Shown piece by piece: positions 38,169-64,000 of a stretch of DNA of 64,000 nucleotides. How positions within the stretch are numbered: the stretch's first letter is position 1; the number at the start of each line of letters is the position of its first letter. Made by a program: the position numbers and the translations under genes. Source of the DNA: Montifringilla adamsi (taxonomy: Eukaryota > Chordata > Aves > Passeriformes > Passeridae); NCBI GenBank assembly GCA_017590115.1, contig JAGGNK010013558.1, positions 18,122,574 to 18,186,573 of the forward strand, written 5' to 3'. The notes below the pieces were generated by a model. That model did no database searches, was not told the DNA's origin, and saw nothing but the letters and a program-made list of their open reading frames with translations.

Positions 38169-38184
38169 TTTTTTTTTTTTTTTT
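38169..38184. repeat. Poly(T) run, 16 nt
   Basis: Uninterrupted T16 in intergenic DNA, with no neighbouring element recognised. Confidence 0.85.
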
Positions 38185-41100
38185 AAATTCAAGGTTGAGA
38201 AAGGAAAAGCTAATTTAGAAATTAATTTTGATTTGGTCTATTTCTTCTTATACCTTTTCTTTTTAGAGCTGTAGAAATCAGAAAGGATGTAGCACCTGAT
38301 AGAATGCAAATGAGTTATCAACAGAAAAATTCATATTAACTCCATGTACTTTCATTATTCCTACCTGTGGCATAGAATTACTTGAAAAATAGAATCTGTG
38401 TACATTGTAAACCATTTAAATTGGTCTAGGGTTTTAAAACAGATTTTTTTTTTAAAATTTCAGTGCATGGATTTTGTATTTGAATGGGTTTTTTTTCTGA
38501 CTGACATGTCAAACTGGGGATAGTGCGTGCTAAGAGTACGCTTTTCTCTAATTTAGCAGCTGGATTGGAAAGCTTGAATTATCTCTGCATAATTGCAATG
38601 ATTAATGGATTGTTAGGAAATTGCAAAGTATTGATTGAATTTTCCCCTTAGGAAATATTTCTCCTCTGATAAAACACAGTTCTGGGGCTTTGCTTTTGTC
38701 CTTCCTACTTTCTGCCCTGGGGAAGCCAGGGGCTGCTTTTATCTGGGAAATGGGAATTTGGGTCAACAGCCCTTCAAGGACAATTTTGAATTATTGTGAT
38801 TTCCAATTCCAAATCTTCTCTGAGCTTTGCAAAGAGATGGATTTACAAAGTGTGAACAGGGATTTCAGAGCCAGAAAAGCTTTTTTTTTTTTCCCCCCAG
38901 GACCAGCAGCAAATACTGGCCATCTCTGTTTCACATTCTGCCGTTTCCTTGTCAAATACCACCAGTGTGCTCTGCAAAGACACCCTGGCCTTGTTGTGGG
39001 AATGCCACAACCATCAAAGATGGTGGCAGATTTTCCACTTTATTAGGCCAGGATTACTCTGGGGGATCTCAGGAGTTGGTGGGAAGAGGGAAGTGGAGAA
39101 TGAAGTGAGAATTGGATGCAGGGAGAGCTTGATACACAATGCCTGGGGCTGGGCAGCTGAGAGCTGGGAGCCCTGACACACATCTGCACCTTAATGGTGC
39201 TGGGCTCTTTTTGGCAGCTGCTCTGGGAATTTCCAGAACAGACCCATAAATACGCAGTTATGAGTGCGACCTCTGCTTCTTTTCTTCACTATATTGAACA
39301 TCCAAGGCCCAGCTGAGTATCGTTCCTTGTCTCTGCTCCAGTTGCTTGGGACGTGCTGCCTCTGCAAATGGTTCTGCCTAAGTTAGGAATTATGAGAGCG
39401 TGCTAATTCAAGGTTTGCCATGAATTTAGTGTTCCTGCAAGGATGACACTAATGGCAATTAATGCAGCAGAAATGCCAGTGCTGAGTGACTGTTCTCACA
39501 TTAAAAGCTGTCAGTTGGAGAGCACACAGTCTCTGCTATTCCAGGCCTGACCTCTGCTTTCTGGCTGTGTTTCCTGTGCACGGCAGGTGTCCCAGGCCAT
39601 CCCATCACTGCAGCAATTCGCTCTGGGAGGGGACACAGGGAAAGAGCAGAGTAGCCCAAACAAGCCTGTGCTGACAGTGACATTTCCTGAGGGTTTGAAT
39701 ATTCTCCTCTGGGGATTGAACAGCAACAAAATTAACCCAGGACTGAACAGGATATAATACTTTAATTTCTGGTGCTCCTTCCTACTTCAGAGCTCTCCTC
39801 ATGTCCTGCTCTGTTGATTCCTGTTTAGACACAGAGCTCTTTCTACTGTTTCAGTTTCCAGCAGAAGGATCTGATTTTAAATGATCAATTGCATTTAAAC
39901 AGGCTTAGCTAGAAGTAATCCCTGCTGCTGCCCAACTCCATAGCAATCTGCACAACTTTTCATGTTTTGCTAAAAATCATTGGTAAAAATGCCTTTGCTT
40001 TACAATGGCTGAAGTTCAACAAGTGACAGTGCTGCAGCAATGTGGGGACTGTGATTTTTACCTAAGCCAGAAGAGCCACTGTCCTCACCCTGTGCCCTCA
40101 ACTCTTGCATAGGGTAAGTCAGTTCCAGATGAGGAACATCTGCAGTGTGCTGCAAGAGGAAGTCATGTTTGCACACATGAAACATGTAAATAAAGGGTGT
40201 TTCTAGGCTCACAGACACAATCCAAAGCATGAAAAGGAGAACAGCTCTTACAGGAGGATGACTAAAAGTACTAATCTGTGTTGTTTTAAGGCTTTTTAGC
40301 ACTAACAGCAGTTCTGGAGGATGAAACCAGGTCTGAGAAACATCAAGTGAAAATTAATAGCTTTTTAACAACAAAGTTCAATGGACAAGTGCAAATAGGA
40401 TATGAGATGGAAACCTGAGCTCTTGAATTATAAATATACCCAGCCTCTACACAGACAAGTATCTGTTATCCATTTGATGTACTACTCAATGCAGAGGATT
40501 GAGAAAGGTGGCAGGAGCAGGATGGGCATTTTCAGGCTCAAGATTTTGTGTGTTCTGGGTTTGGCTGCAGATAAAAAGGATGAATCCAAAGACAGCACAG
40601 ATTCCTATAGCCCTATAGCCCCTGCGAGGAGCTGGAGGTGCAGGGCACATCAGAGGCTGGCAGCAGGACGTGGGTGAGCCCAGACATGCTCCCGATGCTC
40701 CTGGGGAGCCTCTGTCCTCCTGTGGAGGGTCACACTGCGGGCACACATCAGGTGTCTTTGTTATGAATGTTTTGTTTTCCCCACTCGGAAGCTCTGAGGC
40801 AGCATGAAGTATTTATCTTTAAATGCAGAGGATCACATTCTGGCTCGTTATGGTGCCAGCAGACGGTAACTGATGCACAGCCCTGCTGCTGATGCCCTGG
40901 GGTTACTTTCCACACACAGGAATGATGACACAGCCACTGACTGCAGTGATGGCAAACGTGCTGCTGCTGAGGGCAGGCTGGTGGAAAAGAGCACTTTTAA
41001 GGGATTCAGTTTAATCATCCGGACACAAGTGCTATTTTTATCCTCTGTTGTTTGTATCTCACCCCTGCACCACGAGAAGCTGATGACAAAGTTGGTGTCT

Positions 41101-41481
41101 CCCATGGCACAGGGGAGACAAGGGGAACTGGACAACCTTTTGGGAAGGGAGAAGCAGGGTGGGCAGGGGTGGTGGTGGGAAAGGGGCCTGTGCTCATGGC
41201 CTCTGCATCTCATGAGCTGAAAGAGCTTGTTGGCCTGACTGATACCTCAACCACAAGCTCATAGGCCTCTCTCAGCTCAGTTCACAGGAGGGATCTTCTT
41301 GGGGGACTTCCCACCAACCAACCCCAAGCTCGGCTGTGCTTGTGGGTGGCTTTGGGGTGAGGCCGGTGCCTGCCCATGGAGGCAGGAGAAGGGCACCCAC
41401 CCCGTGGTGGGGTTAAGGTTGGTGAGCCCCAGGCAAGATGAGGTGAGATTATCACAGGGTGTGAAGAGGCCCAGGGAGCTT

Positions 41482-41693
41482 GGAGCATGCCCATCCATCT
41501 CTTGGGCACAGGACTCCCGGGAGCTCAGTGTGTCCATCCGTTGTTTGGGAAGAGGCTTAGCAATCTTGGATGGAGCGTGCCCAGGCATTCTTTGAGCACA
41601 GGAGTCCGGGGAGTTCAGTGTGCCCATCCATCGTTTGGGCACAGGGAATAACTCGGGCAGCTCAGAGAACCCCGGGCATCGCTTGGGCACACA
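41482..41693. repeat. Degenerate tandem repeat, about 42-51 bp unit, four to five copies
   Basis: The unit is roughly GCCCATCCATCGTTTGGGCA followed by CAGGANTCCGGGGAGCTCAG and TGTG. Copies begin near 41487, 41531, 41580, 41622 and 41673 with unequal divergence; the second and fourth are the most altered. The array ends about 45 bp from the tRNA gene 3' end. It makes no sensible protein. Confidence 0.85.
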
Positions 41694-41727
41694 AAAAGGA
41701 AGAGGAAAATAAACCGAAACAAGGAAG

Positions 41728-41735
41728 AAAAAAAA
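41728..41735 (-). terminator. RNA polymerase III terminator of tRNA-Gln
   Basis: A run of eight A on the plus strand (T8 in the tRNA sense) starts two bases beyond the mature 3' end, the expected place and form for Pol III termination. Confidence 0.92.
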
Positions 41736-41737
41736 TC

Positions 41738-41809
41738 AGGTTCCACCGAGATTTGAACTCGGATCGCTGGATTCAGAGTCCAGAGTGCTAACCATTACAC
41801 CATGGAACC
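41738..41809 (-). tRNA. tRNA-Gln (anticodon CTG)
   Basis: On the minus strand the 72 nt begin GGTTCCATGGTGTAATGGTT and end GGTGGAACC plus discriminator T. All stems close: acceptor GGTTCCA with TGGAACC, anticodon stem CTGGA with TCCAG around the loop CTCTGAA (anticodon at 41776-41774), and T arm CCGAG/CTCGG around TTCAAAT. The internal Pol III promoter is intact: the A box is TGGTGTAATGG-like and the B box GTTCAAATC fits GWTCRANNC. There is no intron, and CCA is not encoded, as is usual in eukaryotes. The sequence looks identical to the major vertebrate tRNA-Gln-CTG as I recall it, so the gene is probably functional. It points away from RAB11A. Confidence 0.97.
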
Positions 41810-42124
41810 GCTCTGCCACCACCCCCTCCCGGCCGCCTCTAGTTCCTTCCACCGCTCCCCCGCCGCAGCACTGCCGCTGCCCACAGGGTGCCGGAGGGGG
41901 GGATCGGTGCTGAGGGGCCGCGGGGCCGGGCGGGACCCCCGCTCGCTTTAGCCCCGGTGAGGGCGCGGCCGCGGCGCTGCCCCGGGCGCGGTCGTGCGGC
42001 GGCGCCGCTGCCCCGGAAGCGCCTGTGGGCGGGCGGGCGGAGCGCGGAGGGCGGAAGAGCTGCGGTGGCTGCAGGGAGGGTCCTGCCCCGCTCCGCTCCC
42101 GGTCCCGCTCCTCCGCCACCCGCC

Positions 42125-57962
<15,838 letters not shown>

Positions 57963-59485
57963 ATTGTCCATTCTTTCCTAAAAGGCCGTGTATATTCCCC
58001 AGGTCCAAGATTTAAATATATTTGTAATTCTTGTGGTTACATTCTTGTGTTTAGTTACTGCTTATTCCTTCTCCACGAATTTCTCCATGTCTTAAACACT
58101 TTGATTTCAGTGTTTATCAATCTCTTACTTGGATGTGGCTGCAGTATTTTCCCAACACCGACCTGTCGGTTTGGGCTCAGTAAATTGTTTGGAACTCAGC
58201 TGATCCCTTCCGAACATGATGCCCACTAGTCAGAGCACTGACACCTTTGGAGAGCACTTGAAGACATTATCCTGCTCCTCACAAAGCAATTACTGTCAGG
58301 TTAACAAGGAAAATCACTCTGGGCAGAATAATCTTTCCTTGTCTTAAGGTGTATTCTGCATCTAAAGCTCGGTGAAGCTCTGAAGTGCAATTTTATTGTA
58401 AGTTATATGTTTTTGGCTACATCTTCAGATTGTCAAGTGAAGTTTTACAGGATATTACAGGGGAGAAAAGAGAATTTCTTGTGAACAAGCAGCAGTTCTG
58501 GCTGCCTGAGTGAGGTGCTGTGGTTTGGCACCTGCTGCAGAGGAGGTTGATGTGAGGCAGAGCTGCTGGGACCCCACGGAGGTGCCCCTTGAGAAGGAAG
58601 TGAATGCAGGAGCCACATCCGTGAGGAAGGGTCACTCCAGCTCTGGAACTTGCAGCATCTTTGTGCTGCTGGAGGCTTGGCCTCCACAGTGCTGGTGGTA
58701 TCAGGATTTGAGGATGCCTTTTTTTTCTTTCATGGGACACAGACTTGAAGGGTGTTGGCACATATTACATATCACATCTATTAATGCATGCCACATATAT
58801 TAATAGATACAAGTGCTTGAGTTGATGAATGAATAACTTCCACTACCTGGCCTTAGTTTTCAGTTCTGGTTGATCCAGTATTTTTAAATTATTCCAGTGG
58901 TTTGCTGTATGTTCTTCAACAAAACCCTCTGGAGTTTTCTGTCTGGATGTGTTCCTCCTGTGGTCTGCTGCTCCATACCAATCCTGTCCAATCTGCCTGT
59001 TCAGGGATACATGAACTGTGCCTTCTGTCACTCGCTCTGTGCTGTTCCTGAACACGCCTGACACTGGCATTGGGGGCCACAGCCACTGCAATCCCACAGG
59101 ATTTAAAGGAACTCTGTTGTGCAAATGCCTGCAGTTATTTATACAATTACAGGGAAGTAACTGATTGTAGGGGACGTTTCTCAAACTCTGATAGGACCCA
59201 CTTGGAAGATCCAGATGTGGTCGGCACTTCCAGCTGTGTTCTGTTCCCAACCTTTCTGTCTCGCGGTGCTCATGATGTGTGAGGCACACGGAAGGCATTG
59301 CTGTAGTCGGTCACTTCTTGTTTTTTACTCCATTTCTCCTCCTGGTATTAGTTCTGAAGATGCTATTTTGATCTGTTTGTAAATTACTTTGTATTTTATG
59401 CATGTACTGTACTTTGATTCATTATTTTTTTAGATTGATTTAAAATATATTCATCCATGATTCTAATAAAGAATTACAGGGGACA
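57963..59485 (+). other. RAB11A: RAB11A 3'UTR
   Basis: About 1.5 kb from the stop codon to the proposed cleavage point. It contains a 10-bp stem with 13-nt loop at 58776-58808. The antisense open frame at 58843-59298 has no recognisable content. Confidence 0.8.
59465..59470 (+). terminator. RAB11A: RAB11A poly(A) signal AATAAA
   Basis: A canonical AATAAA follows an AT-rich stretch and is itself followed within 25-35 nt by the G/T-rich tract GTGGTGTTGGGTG, the usual downstream element. Cleavage is expected near 59485. Confidence 0.85.
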
Positions 59486-59489
59486 ACTC

Positions 59490-62400
59490 ACTGTGGTGTT
59501 GGGTGCACTTCTTGGGAGAATTGGGATTTGACCTTAAGGTTTTACCTTATGAGCTTCTTGAAAGAGGCAGTGAGAAGACACTGAAGTGGAAGTGTCCCTG
59601 GAAAAGGATCTGAAAGGGTTGTGTAGCACAGTTGCCTTCCCTGGGAGCAGCTCTGAGCTTCCTGGGGCTGCTGCAGTTTGTAGCCAGGGCACTTTGGCAG
59701 CTTCAGGAAGCTTTGAAGCTTAGAAAATTCTGTGGGTTCACTCTACTCAAACCTCTGAGTAACTTTTACAAACCTGTTTTTTTTTCCCCATGTTGCCACG
59801 AGGAAGAAAATCTGGAGGGAGACGAAGTCCTGCCTTCTGCAGCAGATGATGGAAGCTTTGGATCATGCTGAGGTGTCCTGATGAAAGGTGCCCATGAGCA
59901 CCAACGGGGCAGCACTGGTGGCCCTGGGGACTGCTCTGAGGGTGAGCTGTGAGCCCAGCCCCTCACTCACTGCAGGAGCTGTTCTTGCAGCACATTCTCT
60001 GCCCATACTGGAGCAGATTTTGGAATTAATTGATTTCCTTTGGCAGCCATGTTCTAAATTTGTCAGCTGGAAATGCAGGATGAGTTTCACTCTGCTTCCT
60101 TTCCTCATTCCTATACACAGGTGATTTGACTCTGCTGTCACATCAGTCTGGATTTTGTGCGGTTTTAGGCAAAAATCTTCCTCCTGCAGCAGATGGAATT
60201 GCAGTGCAGCTGGTGGGAGCACAAACCACTGTGGGAGGCTGAGTACTTCTAAAGCAAACTCCAGTGGGGTGTGTACAGAAAAGGAACTTCCCACCTGGGA
60301 AATCCTTTGCCTCCTGTTCTGGGGGTCTGTGCTGTGTTTCTCTAAGGATTGCAGGGACCTGGATGCAGATCCTGGCCTGGGCTGGGTGACACTCCTGGGA
60401 CAGGAAGGTGCTTCCAGAGGTGTTTGGGAGAAACAATGCAAGTTGTTATTTCATCTGAATGCTTTCCAATGGGGGATTGTCCTGTTCAGCTGCTGATTAA
60501 TCCTTCTGTTCCATAATTGGCACTACTTGTGTACTGAAGTGTCTCCTCCCTGCTAATGGGAGACAACTGATGGTAACAGACACTGCTTTGGGCCCTGGAA
60601 GGAGCTTTCTGAGATTCTGGGAATTCTGTATAATGCTTCCAAAAGTTTTTTCTGTCATCTACATATTTGAAAGCCCCAACTTTTAACAATTATTCAGTGA
60701 GCATCAGTGGTTCCTGTCTTTGATGGGAGTTGAGGTTCTGACTCTTAAGCAGAAAGGACGTGGAATTGTTCTGATTTAAAGACATTTTTATTAAGCTAGA
60801 ATTACTTATTCTATAAATTGAGACCTGATGAATTTCCAGCCTTAAATAGCTTATTGAGTGTGGCTTGTCAAATAAGAAGATTACACGCTGGGCTTTAGTT
60901 AACAAGATTTTTAGAAATATGAAGCACAAATATTGAAAAGCTTCAGCACGTAGCAGTGGCTGCATTGCCTGGAACTCATTAATTCTGAAGGTGTTTCTAC
61001 TGCAAATCTGTGATTTTTTTCACTGGGCTCCCTGGGAGCTTCTGGGCTGCCTCGTGTCCTGTCCCATGGCTGCTGGGTGACCGTGGGTCACCAAGTGTCC
61101 ACCCAAAGGCCTGGGAACCTGGGAGTGGCCCAGGGCAGTGTCACCACACGTGGTGGGCATGCAGGGGCTCTTCCAGCTGGGATTGAGCATTCCCAGGAGT
61201 CTCACTGAGCTCAGACTGCTGAGGAACTGGGAGAAGGGTGTGCAGAGCCACTGACCTTTGGATTATTCCAGCTTGGAATGGCAGCACTGGGTTTTCTGAG
61301 GCATCCTGTCAGTTCTGTCCTAGCCTGGTGCACGGGGGCTTTTGGCTGAGGGGAGCAGCCACATCACCTGGAGAGCTTGGATCTGTGCAGGGCTGGAAGT
61401 TTGGCTCTGCGAATGAGTACGTTGGAGAACTACACACTGAGAGAAATTCAATTTATTTTGTACAAGGTAGGATACCTTTGCACAGTGAACAAATATATTA
61501 CAAATCTGTCTTGCCTTAAAAAAGTATTGCCATTTTGGTGCCTGTTTCCTAAGCTAACGCTGATATACAAGAAGGTACTTATTTTTGTTGGTTTTGTTGT
61601 TTTTTTTTTTTTTTTCCTGTTAAGCTCTATGCACATCATTGCATTTGGTTTCAAAATCCTGCTTTGAAAAAAACCAAACCAAACAACTGAGCACATCTCT
61701 GCTCTCTGGAGTCTCATTGCGAACTACAGCAACACACAAACGTGGGTCAGACCAGCAGCTCAGGCTGCTTGTGCTGGGTGCCAAGGTGGGTCTTAACAAG
61801 AGTATTCCTTATCCAACCGCCTTTCTCTTGGTATTTTTGAGGTAAATCTTTCTATTAATGTACGCAAAATATATTCCTACTGGGCCTACAAAATAATTGT
61901 TTCCTTACATCTCAAATAAGGCTTTCCTGGAAAACAAAATTGCTATTGCTGATCAGCCATGGCCCCCATGCACACATGCAGCATTCGGGAAACCTCGTGG
62001 GCAGGATCCTGCTCTGGGAGCCTGGGGGTGTCCTGGGGGTGTCCAGGCTCAGACTGGGGGTTCAGAGCCAGCCTGACCACCTGGAGAGTCCTGGCTCCAA
62101 GGGGAGAGGCTCCCAGGGGCAGAATGCCCAGAGCCAGGGGCTGTGATCCCAGGTGTGAGGGCTGAGCCCATCTGGGGACATGTGGGGACACATCTGGGTC
62201 CCACCACGGTGCTCCAAGGATCCAGGTGTATTCCCAGAGCTGGGACCCAGCTCCTGCCCCCGAGCTGGAGGGCTCCTCTTGCCAGTCCTGAGCCCTGCAG
62301 GTCACTCCTGGGATCGTGCTGGGAGCAAACCCACGGGGCTGGTGTCATCCTCCTCTGCTTCCATCAGACTGGCAAATGTGCAACAAAATATTTTTTATAT

Positions 62401-63639
62401 TTAAAAGGCAATCAACTTGCTACTTCCACGTTTGCCTAATAAAATTACATACTTAGAGTCAATACTACTTCATGCTCAAATCTACAAGGAACTAACGGCA
62501 AGTACTCTACTTTCTAGGTCAATAGAGATTATAAATTAAAAAAAATATCATGGTGGCTCAGTCCAAAATTTTACCATGGGTCAGACCCTTGATAATTACT
62601 TCACAAACAGCTGCTGAAAAAGAAAACCCAGTTTCAGCTCCATTTAATGACATTTCAGGTAGAATCATCAATGGATAAAGTTGCACTACATGGTAATGCA
62701 CATCAGATTAAGAGGTGTCATCAGTGGCATGCTGATAGTGAATCATGAGGAGATGGTTTGGGAAGATGGGAGAGAGAAGCCGATGTGGCTCAGCTTTGAG
62801 AAAGGAAATGAAACCAGGGCTGGTCTGTGCAAACCTGCAACGTCCCAGGGCAGGAATTGGAGGGGCAGCAGTTTAAACTGCCTGACAGATCTGCTGGATT
62901 TAGCTACCAAAAGAGGAGCTGCATAAGGAGAATGAAAGCCTACCTGTGCCAATCAATGTTAAAAGTGTGGTGAGTGTGAGACTCATTGTGGAAACTCCAT
63001 TCATTAGCAAAGATCAGGGGATGTTTGGAAAGATATTAAAAACTGCACAGAAAGTGTCTGTGTTAATATTCCTCAACTCAAATTCTCTGGTACTGAATAT
63101 AGAGACGACAATCTCAATGCTAATTACCAAGCATGATCTGCACAGGTTGCACATGGTGATGGCAGTAAATGAGCTTTCCAGACAGTGACATGACAAGTTT
63201 CCCTGCTCTCATTCAGAAAAATGTCCATTCCCATGACAAAGATGAAAATAAATTCCAGCGTATTCCTAGTCACCTCATTCCTAACAGTAAAATCTTGCTG
63301 CAGTCAGTAGAAATGTACATCCTGAAGTCCTTCTACTTAGCATGTTTTTGTGGTTTATTTTACAGCAAAGCCAGGGTTAGAACACGCCATGGAGAGTTTT
63401 TGCCTGGAGCATGAAGACACCTTCCTGGGGTGATGTGCTCCAGTCCCATGTGGAGGAGGCTCTCGTTAGTTCCAGGTACCCATACAAAAATGTCTTTATA
63501 AATAACATCATGCAGCAGCAGTTGGCCCAAGCTGATGTCGTGTTAAGTCCTTGTCAGTCCGCAGGAAAGGAAGGAATGGCTTCTCCTCTGCTTCCTCCCA
63601 GTCTGTGTTGGCAGCACAGTGCCAGTGAAGTCCATCCCT
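59490..63639. other. Convergent region between RAB11A and MEGF11 (includes the MEGF11 3'UTR)
   Basis: No recognisable protein or RNA gene. The upper part must include the MEGF11 3'UTR on the minus strand; possible minus-strand AATAAA signals occur at 63354-63359 and 61454-61459, so its length is unclear. Two GC-richer patches (about 61.02-61.41 and 61.96-62.35 kb), a T16 run (61600-61615) and a 12-nt duplicated CTGGGGGTGTC unit near 62020-62045 are the only visible structure. Confidence 0.6.
63354..63359 (-). terminator. MEGF11: Candidate MEGF11 poly(A) signal
   Basis: TTTATT on the plus strand is AATAAA on the minus strand, about 280 nt past the MEGF11 stop codon. The downstream G/T-rich element is poor, so a more distal signal may be the main one. 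Confidence 0.3.

Positions 63640-64000
<361 letters not shown>

Larger units (their letters stand above)
23540..41480. other. Intergenic interval between the DENND4A and RAB11A promoters
   Basis: About 18 kb between two divergently transcribed genes. It holds one long CR1 fragment (33992-34575), an ATTTT-type microsatellite (32916-32949), a 24-bp palindrome (28209-28232) and A/T homopolymers. I recognise no conserved coding sequence. Several AT-rich blocks with repeated TAAT/ATTA cores (for example 31990-32250 and 38520-38660) look like non-coding conserved elements, but this cannot be shown from one sequence. Confidence 0.7.

Noticed and set aside
59863..60441. 192-codon minus-strand open frame just downstream of RAB11A
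   Set aside because: No recognised domain and no conserved motif; likely chance in moderately GC-rich DNA.

Overview
This is ordinary vertebrate nuclear DNA, and the details point to a bird. Exons are small, most introns are short to medium length, and CR1-type LINE fragments are the only interspersed repeats I recognise. Two GC-rich promoter islands interrupt an otherwise AT-rich background. No prokaryotic, viral or plasmid features were seen. I cannot name the species.

The layout has three protein genes and one tRNA gene. (1) From 1 to about 23.2 kb is the 5' half of DENND4A on the minus strand. It has a CpG-island promoter near 22.4-23.5 kb, a 12-13 kb 5'UTR intron, and seven coding exons (10316 down to 422) that encode the first 387 residues, meaning the MABP and uDENN parts. 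The rest of the gene lies beyond the left edge. (2) From 23.5 to 41.7 kb is an intergenic interval of about 18 kb with one good CR1 copy, simple repeats, short perfect palindromes nearby and AT-rich blocks that could be enhancers. (3) At 41738-41809 is an intact tRNA-Gln(CTG) gene on the minus strand, head-to-head with (4) RAB11A on the plus strand (ATG 42125, stop 57962, poly(A) signal 59465). Its five coding exons give a complete 216-residue small GTPase with every GTP-binding motif and the C-terminal double cysteine. (5) At 63640-63800 on the minus strand is the terminal coding exon of MEGF11, convergent with RAB11A.

The gene order DENND4A - RAB11A - MEGF11 matches what I recall of human 15q22.31, so this is a conserved syntenic block. 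All exon joins given here were read by hand: donor and acceptor dinucleotides were checked, and the reading phase adds up across every junction in DENND4A and RAB11A.

I found no previously undescribed biological system. The observations most worth a second look are these: the tRNA-Gln gene 315 bp from the RAB11A start codon, with a degenerate minisatellite on its other side; a GC-AG intron in DENND4A; a sharply GC-rich exon 3 in RAB11A; and three short perfect inverted repeats.
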